Below, one piece after another: positions 9,265-18,231 of a stretch of 64,000 nt of DNA. The translations under genes were made by a program, and so were the position numbers. Source of the stretch: Ilumatobacteraceae bacterium (GTDB taxonomy: Bacteria; Actinomycetota; Acidimicrobiia; Acidimicrobiales; Ilumatobacteraceae); NCBI GenBank assembly GCA_009691255.1, contig SHUT01000003.1:1-64000 (forward strand), in the 5' to 3' direction. The first letter of the stretch is position 1; the number at the start of each line of letters is the position of its first letter. The notes beneath the pieces were generated by a model. It did not search any database and had not been told where the DNA came from. It saw only the letters and a list, made by a program, of their open reading frames with translations.

Positions 9265-9977
9265 TGACGGCATTGCTGGAAATCACTGATCTCAATACTG
9301 GATACAACGGCGTGTCTGTTGTGCGCGGTCTTAACTTGCATGTCAACGAAGGAGAAGTCGTGGCATTGCTGGGGCCAAATGGCGCAGGCAAAACCACAAC
9401 ACTGCTCACGATATCTGGTCTTGTTCCGATCATTTCGGGTGAGGTCAAAGTGTTTGGCAAGAGCGTAAAAGGTCGGCGACCACACCTGATTGCGCGTGAA
9501 GGACTCGCGCATGTGCCAGAGGGCCGGGCACTTTTTTACCAACTAACCGTAGGTGAGAACTTGCGATTGGGTGGGGCTAGGAGTGGAGCAGACGTCAAGC
9601 AAGCATTGGCCTATTTTCCAGTGCTGGCTGAAATCACGGATAGACGGGCAGGTCTTCTATCTGGCGGAGAACAACAGATGCTTGCAATGGCGCGCGCACT
9701 CACCGTCAAGCCAAAGTTGTTGATGGTGGATGAAATGAGCCTTGGCTTGGCTCCCATCATTGTTGAGCGACTCTTGCCCATCTTGCGCAAAATTGCCAAG
9801 GAGACCGGAGCAGGTGTTTTGATTGTCGAACAACACGTCAACATGGCGCTTCAGGTTGCTGACCGCGCCTATATCTTGAGTCATGGAGAACTCGTCACTG
9901 AAGGTGATGCCAAAGAGCTAGCACAGAATCGTTCGCTACTCGAGGCAAGTTATTTGGGCGAGACTGCCGCGCACTAA
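9264..9977 (+). CDS. livF: ABC transporter ATP-binding protein, LivF type
   Basis: A 237-residue partner ATPase. Walker A GPNGAGKTTT, C-loop LSGGEQQMLAMARAL, Walker B KLLMVDEMSLGLAP and switch His in VEQHVNMAL mark the LivF subfamily. ATG 9264 shares a base with the livG stop codon. It is the last gene of the plus-strand run begun by the SDR at 2287, and its stop lies 10 bases from the stop of the convergent CMD gene with no visible terminator hairpin. No permease or solute-binding gene follows. Confidence 0.9.
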   Translation: MTALLEITDLNTGYNGVSVVRGLNLHVNEGEVVALLGPNGAGKTTTLLTISGLVPIISGEVKVFGKSVKGRRPHLIAREGLAHVPEGRALFYQLTVGENLRLGGARSGADVKQALAYFPVLAEITDRRAGLLSGGEQQMLAMARALTVKPKLLMVDEMSLGLAPIIVERLLPILRKIAKETGAGVLIVEQHVNMALQVADRAYILSHGELVTEGDAKELAQNRSLLEASYLGETAAH

Positions 9978-9987
9978 ATAAGTTTGA

Positions 9988-10497
9988 TCAGACAGCCTGA
10001 GGTCTTGGTTCTCGGCTCCAAAGGACATCAAAATCTTTAGCAACATCAAGCACGTGAAATGCACGACCCATGCCGATGCAGAATCCGATCGTGACAGTTA
10101 GTTCGAGTAGTTCGGTATCGGAGTACTGCGCTTGTAGTCGTTCCCAGAGGGCGTCGTCAATGTCAGTATGGTCAACAGCAAATCTCTCGGCGTACTCAGC
10201 AGCGAGGCGTTCGCGCAGAGTGAAAGCAGGGTTGTCGTGGTAGTTCTGCACTGAGTTATACAGCTCGTCTGTTAGGCCTTGTGCCATCGCTGATGCTGCT
10301 CGCGTGTTAAGACACACCACGCACTGATTAAGTTGAGCGATACGCATTCTGGCAACTTCGCGTTCGCGGATGCCAAGACTGGATTTCTCGTACACGGCTT
10401 CGCTCATTGCATGCATTGCTGTGCCCATGTGTGGGGCAAGCATCCACATACGATGCGCTTCGAGTCCTTCACCTTCTGGAATATTTAGTCGTGACAT
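9988..10497 (-). CDS. Carboxymuconolactone decarboxylase (CMD/AhpD) family protein
   Basis: A 169-residue all-helical CMD-domain protein. The redox motif of AhpD is partly kept: CVVC is present in QLNQCVVCLNTR, but the His that usually follows the CxxC at +4 is Arg here. AhpD-type peroxidase or disulfide-reductase activity is therefore uncertain, and a decarboxylase or hydrolase-like role is equally possible. The ribosome site AGGAGGC precedes ATG 10497. It lies 34 bases downstream of the molybdopterin oxidoreductase gene and is probably in its operon. Confidence 0.85.
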   Translation of the reverse strand: MSRLNIPEGEGLEAHRMWMLAPHMGTAMHAMSEAVYEKSSLGIREREVARMRIAQLNQCVVCLNTRAASAMAQGLTDELYNSVQNYHDNPAFTLRERLAAEYAERFAVDHTDIDDALWERLQAQYSDTELLELTVTIGFCIGMGRAFHVLDVAKDFDVLWSREPRPQAV

Positions 10498-10531
10498 GGT
10501 GATTGCCTCCTATGTAGTGACGATATGAAAC

Positions 10532-12712
10532 TTAAGTAGTGAGTCGTTCAAGAAGTTTGATCGCAACAGGGATGGCACTCTGTACCACCATTCCGGTGAG
10601 CGGGTCAAAACCTTGATCAACAGACACCAACCTGCTCGTTGGCGTTCCGATGTCGCGCACTTTTTCATCCGTAAGTGACGAGCCACCCCATGAGTGCGCC
10701 ATTGAGATAACGCCTGTTCGTACATCTGGTGCTGACTCGACGACGGCGTGTACTGATGCACGGGGTGATGTGATTTGGATTAGGTCACCTTCGGCGATGT
10801 CGTATGCCGCCATATCGGCAGGGTTCATGTATGCAGGATTAGTGCTGCCTTTGGCGGCAAGGACTGAGAGTTCGTTACCAAGTGAGTTCAGTCGATGCTT
10901 GAGTCGACGACTGACAAGCCTAAATGGGAACCGCGTGGAGTCGATTCCGAGTACATCAGCGCCATCAGTTTCGTTGCGCACGACTGCTAATTCTTCGACA
11001 ATGTCATCTGGAGCCATTGTGAATTTGGCAGTGCATGACGGATCGGCCGCAGTGACAACCATTGCTTTTTCAGGATGGATCTTGCGTCGATTGTTTCGGA
11101 CTTCTTCAATTGGCATGCGGGAGTTGGCATACGCCAGTTCAATGATGTCGTGGTCAGTTGGCCGCGTGTCAGTAGGTGCATCGCCGCCAGGGAAAGGCAA
11201 GGTGGAGCCCAACCGTTGTGACAGTTCCCAAAATACTTCCCACTCGTTGAGCACATCTCCGTCGCGTTCGAGAACTGCGTCTGTGTAGTTGGTGTATGGA
11301 GCAGCAAACCATCTGTCCATAAGGTGAGGTACATCAGCGCGCTCAAGTGCAAGCGTTGGAGCGATCACGTAGTCAGCAAACTCAGCAGTAGCCGACATGC
11401 GATGATCGATAACAACGAGTAGTTCGAGGTCTTTCATGGCACGAATAGTGAGTTCTTGGTCTGGCCACGCCACAACGGGGTTTCCGCCACTCACGATGAG
11501 CGCTCTAATGCGACCTTCCCCGGGGGTGATGATTTCTTCTGACAATGTGGCAGTGGGCATTTCGCCGCGGTATCCACGCAAATTGCGGAAACGTGCTGGC
11601 GCACCAGTAACAGCAGAACGTGGAGCAATTACCTGAGCGCGTTTTGGTGTCTCTGGATACAAGAACAAGCCACTTTCCAAAAGATCGCCTTCGCGATTGA
11701 CTCGTCCGCAAATTGTATTGAGCACGATTCCCAGATGTTCTGTGAGGCTTGGGTGCGGAGCCATATTTGGACCAGTGCCCGTGCCGCATGTGCCTTTTGT
11801 GCCCGCCGCAAACATGCGTGCTGCAGCAATGATTTGATCTGCTGGCACGTCGCATCGCTTGGCAACATAGTCAGTCGTAAACATTGCAACGCTTTTGCTG
11901 AGTGCATCAAGATCCGAGATCCACTGATCGCAGAATTCATGGTCAAAGAGGCCTTCATCTAAAATAATATTGATGAGACCTGCCAACAATGTTGGGTCCT
12001 CGCCAGGCTTAACGGCAAGATGAATGTCGGCGCGACTTGCAAGTTCTGTGCGTCGGGGATCGATAACAATGAGTTTCATGCCGCGCGCTTTTGCTTCGCG
12101 CAGTTTGACGAACGGATCGGTTCCTTGTAAACCTCCCACTGGTCCGTAGCTTGAGACCATCGGGTTGTAGCCAACGGCTAGCAACACATCTGCATCACGA
12201 AAGTTGTGATAGCCGGCTTCCCAGATTCCGGTGCGGAAAGGTGCAATGCTTTTTGCTGGTTGATCGATGGTGACGGATGTGTAAAACGATGATGATTTTA
12301 TGCCATCATGAAATGCGTGGGCGGCCGGCACGGCAACACTGTTTTGGTATCCACCTGTGCCTGTATAGCTTGCGACTGCGCGCGGGCCGTAAGTGTCGAT
12401 AATGCGACGAAGCTCTGCAGCAATGCCATCGAGTGCATCAGTGGATGACACTTCTTCAAAAGTTCCATCAGCACGTCGACGCAATGATTGGCGAATGCGT
12501 GCGGGGTGCGACATTTGTTCTGGGATCTGTCGTCCTTTGATGCAGGTGTATCCGGCAAAAAGTGGATCATCGGCAACGCCACGCACTGCTGTGACACGAC
12601 CAAGTGTGACGTCAACTTCCATTGGGCAGCTGGCGTGACACACGCGACAAAACGAGAGATGGGTAGATGTTGTGGAATCTTGTGCTGGTGTCATCGCTTC
12701 ATCTATTGACAT
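10532..12712 (-). CDS. Molybdopterin (bis-MGD) oxidoreductase with 4Fe-4S cluster
   Basis: A 726-residue catalytic subunit of the DMSO-reductase superfamily, formate-dehydrogenase/nitrate-reductase-like. An N-terminal CxxCxxxC with a distal Cys (CRVCHASC, then YTCIKGRQ) binds a 4Fe-4S cluster. MGD-binding elements DVLLAVGYNP and MKLIVIDPRRTE follow, and the C-terminal MopB domain includes FPFRLVSRR and MAHSWGG. At the loop where formate dehydrogenases carry Sec or Cys (ARVUHGP), this protein reads SVTIDQPAK, so neither a Cys nor a Sec ligand is evident. No TAT signal is seen, so it is probably cytoplasmic. AAGGGGGC precedes ATG 12712. Substrate unknown. Confidence 0.9.
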   Translation of the reverse strand: MSIDEAMTPAQDSTTSTHLSFCRVCHASCPMEVDVTLGRVTAVRGVADDPLFAGYTCIKGRQIPEQMSHPARIRQSLRRRADGTFEEVSSTDALDGIAAELRRIIDTYGPRAVASYTGTGGYQNSVAVPAAHAFHDGIKSSSFYTSVTIDQPAKSIAPFRTGIWEAGYHNFRDADVLLAVGYNPMVSSYGPVGGLQGTDPFVKLREAKARGMKLIVIDPRRTELASRADIHLAVKPGEDPTLLAGLINIILDEGLFDHEFCDQWISDLDALSKSVAMFTTDYVAKRCDVPADQIIAAARMFAAGTKGTCGTGTGPNMAPHPSLTEHLGIVLNTICGRVNREGDLLESGLFLYPETPKRAQVIAPRSAVTGAPARFRNLRGYRGEMPTATLSEEIITPGEGRIRALIVSGGNPVVAWPDQELTIRAMKDLELLVVIDHRMSATAEFADYVIAPTLALERADVPHLMDRWFAAPYTNYTDAVLERDGDVLNEWEVFWELSQRLGSTLPFPGGDAPTDTRPTDHDIIELAYANSRMPIEEVRNNRRKIHPEKAMVVTAADPSCTAKFTMAPDDIVEELAVVRNETDGADVLGIDSTRFPFRLVSRRLKHRLNSLGNELSVLAAKGSTNPAYMNPADMAAYDIAEGDLIQITSPRASVHAVVESAPDVRTGVISMAHSWGGSSLTDEKVRDIGTPTSRLVSVDQGFDPLTGMVVQSAIPVAIKLLERLTT

Positions 12713-12734
12713 AGAGCCCCCTTGCGTTGTGGGA

Positions 12735-12750
12735 GTTCGGGTGGGCGAAC
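12735..12750. promoter_or_regulatory. Short inverted repeat in the Mo-enzyme/P450 divergent promoter
   Basis: GTTCG and CGAAC are separated by six bases within the 81-base gap between the divergent molybdopterin oxidoreductase and P450 genes. It could be an operator for either direction. Five-base arms are weak evidence and no second copy was noticed. Confidence 0.25.
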
Positions 12751-12793
12751 ATATGGGATAGTTTATGTCAAGTCCAGCAGTGAAGGAGTATGG

Positions 12794-14098
12794 GTGGCTA
12801 CCAATACAGCGTCTTCTCGGGTCGATGACCTAATTAATCGGGAGCAATCGGCGATTGCCTGCCCGTATCCGATCTTTGCCGAACTCCGTGAGCATGACGG
12901 CCCAACCTTTCATGAGCATCTCGGAGCTTGGCTGGTAACTAAATATGACGATGTGCGGATGATTTTGCGCGATACCGAGAGATTCTCGAGTCGCAGCCCG
13001 ACAGGTCCGCAGGCGGCCGGAACCGTGTTGATGGAGCGGTTCATGGAGTTATCGCAAGATCCGACGATGGCGCCGTATTTGACATCAATCACCGCTGGAC
13101 GCGGGCAGGCAGCCGTGTTGCTTAACGCTGATCCGCCAGATCACCGACGTCAACGAAAACTTGTCAATCCCGCGTTTCGTCCCGATCGATTGCGCAGTAT
13201 GGAACCTGCAATCACCCAGACGGCGAGTCGCTTGCTCGATGATGTAGCCGCCCAGATTAAAGCATCTGGTCAAGTAGACATTGTGACGCAGTTTGCGGTG
13301 GGTCTGCCAATGACAATTATTGCACTGGCGCTAGGCGTGTTGGGTGATGATTTAGCAACGTTTAAGCGATGGTCAGATGACATCGTGATGCCTGTTGGAA
13401 ATCATTCGCCGTCGCTTGACCAAGTGCGCGGTTTCATTATTTCTTCTAACGAGTTCAAGGAGTATTTCTTGGCGCGTATTGCCTTAAGCAAGATAGAGCC
13501 GGCAGAAAATATTTTGTCAGACATTGCTAACGCTGTGATTGACGGTGAAGAACTTACTGACGATGAGCAGTTAGGGATGTTGCAGCAGTTCTTGGTTGCT
13601 GGCAACGAGACAACAACCAAGCTAATCACCAACATTATTCATGCGCTCGCTGCAGACAGTGCTCTACAGATGCGCGTGCGGGCAGACCGCACGTTGATTG
13701 AGCCGTTGGTTGAAGAAATATTGCGCATTGAAGCGCCAGTGGGAGGCCTGTTTCGCCAAGCCAAGGTGGATGTGCAAATCGGGGCAACGACTGTGCCTGC
13801 CGGGGACCACCTCTGGTTGTTATTTGCTGCCGCCAATCGAGACGAGTGCAAATTTGCCAAGCCAGATGCCGTTGACATTGACAGGACAAATGCCAAAGAC
13901 CATTTGGCCTTTGGCAACGGAGAACATTTTTGTCCTGGCGCTGGCTTGGCCAGACTAGAAGCCTGTATTGCCACTGGCTTGCTGCTGGACCGTCTTGACA
14001 ACATCAGTGTGGCCCCCGACAATGACTTTGTCTACGAGGATTCCTTCGTCTTGCGAGGACTCAAGCACCTCAACATCATTGCCACCCCGTTTTCCTGA
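12794..14098 (+). CDS. Cytochrome P450 (soluble bacterial class)
   Basis: About 434 residues. I-helix VAGNETTTKL (near 270), EEILRIEAP carrying the ExxR, and haem loop AFGNGEHFCPGAG (Cys near 380). The track starts at 12722; GTG 12794 is preferred because GAAGGAG lies five bases before it, whereas the upstream ATG has no such site and would extend the protein by 24 unusual residues. It is divergent from the molybdopterin enzyme. The haem-loop region resembles those of the P450s at 974 and 16964. Together with the following genes it forms a P450-rich plus-strand run. Confidence 0.93.
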   Translation: MATNTASSRVDDLINREQSAIACPYPIFAELREHDGPTFHEHLGAWLVTKYDDVRMILRDTERFSSRSPTGPQAAGTVLMERFMELSQDPTMAPYLTSITAGRGQAAVLLNADPPDHRRQRKLVNPAFRPDRLRSMEPAITQTASRLLDDVAAQIKASGQVDIVTQFAVGLPMTIIALALGVLGDDLATFKRWSDDIVMPVGNHSPSLDQVRGFIISSNEFKEYFLARIALSKIEPAENILSDIANAVIDGEELTDDEQLGMLQQFLVAGNETTTKLITNIIHALAADSALQMRVRADRTLIEPLVEEILRIEAPVGGLFRQAKVDVQIGATTVPAGDHLWLLFAAANRDECKFAKPDAVDIDRTNAKDHLAFGNGEHFCPGAGLARLEACIATGLLLDRLDNISVAPDNDFVYEDSFVLRGLKHLNIIATPFS

Positions 14099-14156
14099 TT
14101 CAGGGTGCGGGCTTTGTATCCGTGCTGGGGTGGGCTGGCGCTTGGGATAGTGCGCG

Positions 14157-14176
14157 AACTAATCCATCGGTTAGTT
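14157..14176. promoter_or_regulatory. Candidate operator: AACTAA-N8-TTAGTT palindrome
   Basis: A 20-base imperfect palindrome with perfect six-base arms lies 46 bases upstream of the swivelling-histidine gene. It sits in the longest intergenic gap of the window (14099-14222). Size and symmetry suit a TetR- or GntR-type dimer. It differs from the TCTGACA palindrome of the right half of the window. No repeat of it was found elsewhere by eye. Confidence 0.35.
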
Positions 14177-14222
14177 TGGCAAGACACGCATACGGTCAGA
14201 TGATTACTAACGGGGGCTAAAA

Positions 14223-15965
14223 ATGTCAGAGCGCTGGATAACAGACAGGGATCCAAGTGTTAGGTGGCCCCACTACACACGTGCAAATGCTGGCGAAGTA
14301 TTACCGACTGCTGCGAGTCCACTTGGGCAGCAGTTCAGTTGGGAAAAAGGAATTCTTCTGGGATGGCGTGATGGATACGTGCGAAGTGGAAACTATTCAC
14401 TCGATGAGTTCACGGAGAGCCCACCCGCAGTGGCCGGATTCTTTGCCGGATATTTTTATATCAACTTGGCAAATGTCCGCATGCAGGGAGTGCGTAGTCC
14501 TGCTGTCACCGTTGAGCAACTTGACTTAGCATTTTTTGGAAATCATCCCGAGGTTCCGCCATATGTTGCCCATCCACTCGATGAGCGACCCGACTTGCTG
14601 GAGTTGATCGGTGCCCACTTGGGTTGGCTCATGACAGCCACGACGTGGCCAGAGATTAATGAAGAAAAAGTGCAGACGATTGCATTTCGCGCGTCTCGAC
14701 CTGACTTGACAAAACTGACGGATTCGGCACTTCTTGAACGCGCTCGTTCTACACAACCAATGTTGCAAAAACTTTTTGAGAGTCATACTTTGCCTTCATC
14801 TGGCTCTGGAGTCGCTCCCGGAATTTTGTTTGCTGTTGGTGAGGCGATTGGTGATCCAACAATCCCGATGAAGATTGTGGCCGGAATCGGCGAAGTTGAT
14901 TCAGCAGAACCAAGTTATGAAATGTGGAAGATCTCGCGTGTGATCCGAAGTTCTCAAGAATTGACGGCTGCTTTTAATGCAGGCGTGACCGGACTGCTCG
15001 ATCGCTTGCGCAACTCAGGCTCTGCGGACGCCAAGAGATTCTTGGCACAGTTCAGTCAGTTCATCGCAGACTTTGGATCTCGTGGTCCAAATGAGTGGGA
15101 GATGAGTGCAGAAGTTTGGGAGACAAAACCAGAAATAGTTTTGGCAGCATTCGATCGTGTTCGCTTTCAGAATGATGATGAGTCTCCCGAGATTCGCAAC
15201 AAGCGTCAGGCCAAAGAGCGTGAGCAAGCAATTATTGAAGTTCGTGCCAAGGTGCAAGTTTTGGGAGAAGAACTTGCTGGAATGTTTGAGTCAGCGATTG
15301 TTGCATCTGCACAATTGATGTTTAGAGAGCGCACAAAGACGAACATCATTCGAGTTGTACACGAGGGCCGTATGGTGTTTCGCGAACTCGGTCGGCGTCA
15401 CGCTGCAACAGGAGCGATTCAACAAGCTGGTCATATTTTTATGTTGCTTGACGACGAAGTTGAAGCATTTATTGCTGATCCAGGTTCGATGGGGGCCACT
15501 CTGGCAACTCGGTACGGACAATGGCTGAATCTGCAAACGCTCGAGCCACCATTTTTTATAAAAAACGGAATCGTGCCGCCACTAAGTCAGTATCCTCCCA
15601 AAGGCAGTTCATCGGCCGTAAAAGGAAAGCCGGGAGAATCGATTCAGGGTGTCGCTGGTTGCCCTGGTCACTACATCGGACGTGCCCGCGTGATTCTGGA
15701 CGCAGCCGAGCCCGGAGATCTGCAGCCAGGAGACGTCATGATTGCCCCGAACACCGACCCAGCATGGACTCCACTGTTTATGTCTTGCGGTGCAGTGGTT
15801 GTCAATGTCGGTGGACAAATCAGTCATGCAATTATCGTTAGCCGTGAACTTGGCTTGCCGTGCGTGGTGTCAGCGACAGATGCAACTGTGCGTATTCCAG
15901 ATGGTGCCTTGGTAGAAGTAAACGGAGACAACGGAATCGTCACAATATTGGAGATGCCAGCATGA
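14223..15965 (+). CDS. PEP-utilising/swivelling phosphohistidine-domain protein lacking ATP-grasp
   Basis: 580 residues. The C-terminal ~80 residues form a swivelling domain with the phospho-acceptor His in NVGGQISHAIIVSRELGLP. The middle contains FGSRGPNEWEMS and MLLDDEVEAF, which resemble the substrate-binding region of rifampicin phosphotransferase and PEP-synthase-like proteins. The N-terminal ATP-grasp (nucleotide-binding) domain of those enzymes is absent; the first ~200 residues are unrecognised. If active, it would need a separate ATP-binding partner, as in phenylphosphate synthase. GGGGGC lies upstream of ATG 14223, and the stop overlaps the next start (ATGA). Its place between P450 and F420-type enzymes suggests phosphorylation of a catabolic intermediate, which is inference. 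Confidence 0.8.
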   Translation: MSERWITDRDPSVRWPHYTRANAGEVLPTAASPLGQQFSWEKGILLGWRDGYVRSGNYSLDEFTESPPAVAGFFAGYFYINLANVRMQGVRSPAVTVEQLDLAFFGNHPEVPPYVAHPLDERPDLLELIGAHLGWLMTATTWPEINEEKVQTIAFRASRPDLTKLTDSALLERARSTQPMLQKLFESHTLPSSGSGVAPGILFAVGEAIGDPTIPMKIVAGIGEVDSAEPSYEMWKISRVIRSSQELTAAFNAGVTGLLDRLRNSGSADAKRFLAQFSQFIADFGSRGPNEWEMSAEVWETKPEIVLAAFDRVRFQNDDESPEIRNKRQAKEREQAIIEVRAKVQVLGEELAGMFESAIVASAQLMFRERTKTNIIRVVHEGRMVFRELGRRHAATGAIQQAGHIFMLLDDEVEAFIADPGSMGATLATRYGQWLNLQTLEPPFFIKNGIVPPLSQYPPKGSSSAVKGKPGESIQGVAGCPGHYIGRARVILDAAEPGDLQPGDVMIAPNTDPAWTPLFMSCGAVVVNVGGQISHAIIVSRELGLPCVVSATDATVRIPDGALVEVNGDNGIVTILEMPA

Positions 15966-16933
15966 AAAAACCATTTCGTTTTGGAGTACAAGGGTATGCG
16001 CCTGCGTCTGCAGGAGAGTGGCGCATGCTTGTTCGTACCGCTGAGTCTCTAGGATTTTCTTCTTTTCATTTGGCAGACCATGTAATCGGACCAGGGCCTG
16101 CGCTTGCAGCGACGGGTCACCCTGTGCAAACAGTTGCAGCAATTCCGGCAATGGCAGTTGCTGCAGAAGCGACAAGCACAATCAAGATCGGCTGTCGCGT
16201 ATTGTGCGTGGATTATCGCAATCCGGTCATGCTGGCCAAAGAACTCGCTACGCTCGATTTTTTTTCTGAGGGTCGCCTCGAGATCGGATTAGGTGCAGGC
16301 TGGTTGCAAAACGAGTACGACGCAATGGGGATTACTTTTGATCGTGCCGGAGTTCGATTAGATCGACTCGAAGAAGTTATTGCGTTGATTCGCGCTTCAA
16401 GTGCGGACGGAGAACTCAATATCGCAGGCAAACATGTTCATGCCGTTGGATTTGACGCTGTTCCAAAACCAGTGCAGCGACCATTGCCTCCAATCATGAT
16501 CGGCGGAGGAGCACAACGCATCTTGGGAATTGCCGGACGAGAAGCCGACATTGTGAGTCTGAACTTCAACAACTCATCTGGCAAGCTTGGCCCGGAAGGC
16601 ATTGGCTCTTCCACGGCTGAACTAACGGATCAAAAGATTCAATGGATCAAAGATGGTGCTGGTAAGCGTTTTGATGACATTGAGATCGAAATCGCTGCGT
16701 ACTTTACGGTTGTCACGCCAGATGGCGCAGCAACTCGGGCCAAAATGGCGCCAATGTTTGGTTTAACACCAGAAGTTTTTGCTGAACACCCCAATGCGCT
16801 TATCGGCTCGGTCGACGAAATATGTGACCGCATTGTTGAGCGACGTGAGCGTTACGGAATCAGCTATATCACATTTGGATCGTCGGTTATGCAAGCTGCC
16901 GCTCCAATTGTTGAACGACTCTCAGGAAAATAA
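15962..16933 (+). CDS. LLM-class (probably F420-dependent) oxidoreductase
   Basis: A 323-residue TIM-barrel luciferase-like protein. It starts FRFGVQGYAPASAGEW and includes FSSFHLADHV, the GLGAGWLQNEYDAMG loop, RPLPPIMIGGGAQRILGIAGREAD and the C-terminal GSVDEICDRI. These fit the actinobacterial F420-binding family with FRFGVQ starts. ATG 15962 overlaps the previous stop by four bases (ATGA), so the track start at 15860 is rejected. It would transfer hydride between F420 and a substrate; that substrate is unknown. A P450 gene follows 30 bases later. Confidence 0.9.
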   Translation: MKKPFRFGVQGYAPASAGEWRMLVRTAESLGFSSFHLADHVIGPGPALAATGHPVQTVAAIPAMAVAAEATSTIKIGCRVLCVDYRNPVMLAKELATLDFFSEGRLEIGLGAGWLQNEYDAMGITFDRAGVRLDRLEEVIALIRASSADGELNIAGKHVHAVGFDAVPKPVQRPLPPIMIGGGAQRILGIAGREADIVSLNFNNSSGKLGPEGIGSSTAELTDQKIQWIKDGAGKRFDDIEIEIAAYFTVVTPDGAATRAKMAPMFGLTPEVFAEHPNALIGSVDEICDRIVERRERYGISYITFGSSVMQAAAPIVERLSGK

Positions 16934-16963
16934 AACTGTACAAATCAAATAGATGGAGAAAAT

Positions 16964-18229
16964 ATGAAAACTGACCTTGCAACATTTAACCCTTTTGATG
17001 CTGAGACATTGCAGTGCCCATTTCCGCACTATGCCCAGATGCGTGAAGAAGCTCCCGTCTTGTTAGTCGAAGGCATTGGCGTACATCTTGTGACGCGGCA
17101 CGATTTAGTGATGGAAGTTTTGCGTGACCCGCAGACGTATTCTTCGATGTTTGGTGGTGCCGGAATGCCACTCAGTGCAGAAGCACGCGAACGCTTGAGT
17201 GCCGTTGTCAAAGAAGGGTACCCACGCGTACCCACCATGTTGACTGCTGATCAGCCAGACCACACGCGCTATCGCCGACTGGTCTCGAAGGCGTTTCACC
17301 CCAAGGTCATTGCTGAACTTGAGCCATTCGTCCGTCAATTGACTGTGCGCTTGATTGATTCTTGGATTGCCAATGGACACATTGAATTCGTTAAGGAGTT
17401 CGGCGTGCCGTTGCCGGTAGAAGTGATTGCTCATGCTCTCAATGTTCCGCAAAGTCGCTTGGCAGATTTCAAGCGTTGGTCTGACGACTCAATCGCCGGA
17501 ATCGGGACAAACATTTCTCTTGATGAGCGAGTGCGTGCAGAAGGCGGAGTCAATGAGTTTCAGCACTACTTTGCTGAGCAGATCGAGCTTCGTCGTACTG
17601 ATCCGCGTGACGACATCTTGACGAACTTACTGAATGCCAGCATTGAAGACGACGACCCAGAAGTCACTGATAGGCGACCACTTGATATGCCCGAGATGCT
17701 CAGCATCGTGGCGCAGTTGCTTGTGGCGGGCAACGAAACAACGACCAAGATGTTGACCGAAATGATGCGTTTGCTAGCAGAAAATCCAGAGCAGTGGCAA
17801 ATGATCAGAGACGATCCATCGCGAATCGATCGCGTTGTTGATGAGACACTCCGTTTGTCGACACCAACTCAGGGAATGTGGCGCATTGTCACCAAAGATA
17901 CAGAACTTGGTGGTACCCAGTTAACAAAGGGGTCGCGTATTGTGATCGTGTTCTCGTCTGCTAATCGTGACGAGCGCTTGTTTGACGAGCCAGATGCGTT
18001 TGATCCTGACAGAGAAAACCTTCGCGAGAACTTGGCGTTCGGAAAAGGAATCCACTTCTGCCTAGGTGCAAACTTGTCGCGCCTTGAGGGAAGAGTGGCA
18101 TTAGAAGAATTATCCAAGCGGATTGAAAGTTTTAGCTTGTCACCAACAAACAAATATGAGTATTTCCCTAGCTTCATGTTGCGTGGGCTCATCAGCCTTG
18201 ACGTTGACTTTGTAGCGGTGCCTAAATAA
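16964..18229 (+). CDS. Cytochrome P450 (soluble bacterial class)
   Basis: 421 residues. I-helix VAGNETTTKM (near 256), ExxR in DETLRLSTP, haem loop AFGKGIHFCLGANLSRLE with Cys near 366. A GATGGAG ribosome site lies close to ATG 16964. It is the third P450 of region A and shares with the others the PDHTRYRRLVSKAF helix-C region typical of actinobacterial terpenoid/steroid P450s. The SDR gene starts 3 bases after its stop, so hydroxylation followed by alcohol oxidation is a plausible two-step module. Confidence 0.93.
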   Translation: MKTDLATFNPFDAETLQCPFPHYAQMREEAPVLLVEGIGVHLVTRHDLVMEVLRDPQTYSSMFGGAGMPLSAEARERLSAVVKEGYPRVPTMLTADQPDHTRYRRLVSKAFHPKVIAELEPFVRQLTVRLIDSWIANGHIEFVKEFGVPLPVEVIAHALNVPQSRLADFKRWSDDSIAGIGTNISLDERVRAEGGVNEFQHYFAEQIELRRTDPRDDILTNLLNASIEDDDPEVTDRRPLDMPEMLSIVAQLLVAGNETTTKMLTEMMRLLAENPEQWQMIRDDPSRIDRVVDETLRLSTPTQGMWRIVTKDTELGGTQLTKGSRIVIVFSSANRDERLFDEPDAFDPDRENLRENLAFGKGIHFCLGANLSRLEGRVALEELSKRIESFSLSPTNKYEYFPSFMLRGLISLDVDFVAVPK

Positions 18230-18231
18230 CG

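Noticed and set aside
10650-11288. 212-residue plus-strand ORF
   Set aside because: Serine/arginine-rich antisense frame inside the molybdopterin oxidoreductase.
14099-14222. Additional TCTGACA-type operator (GGTCAGATG at about 14200)
   Set aside because: Only one half-site is present and no symmetric partner lies at the required spacing.
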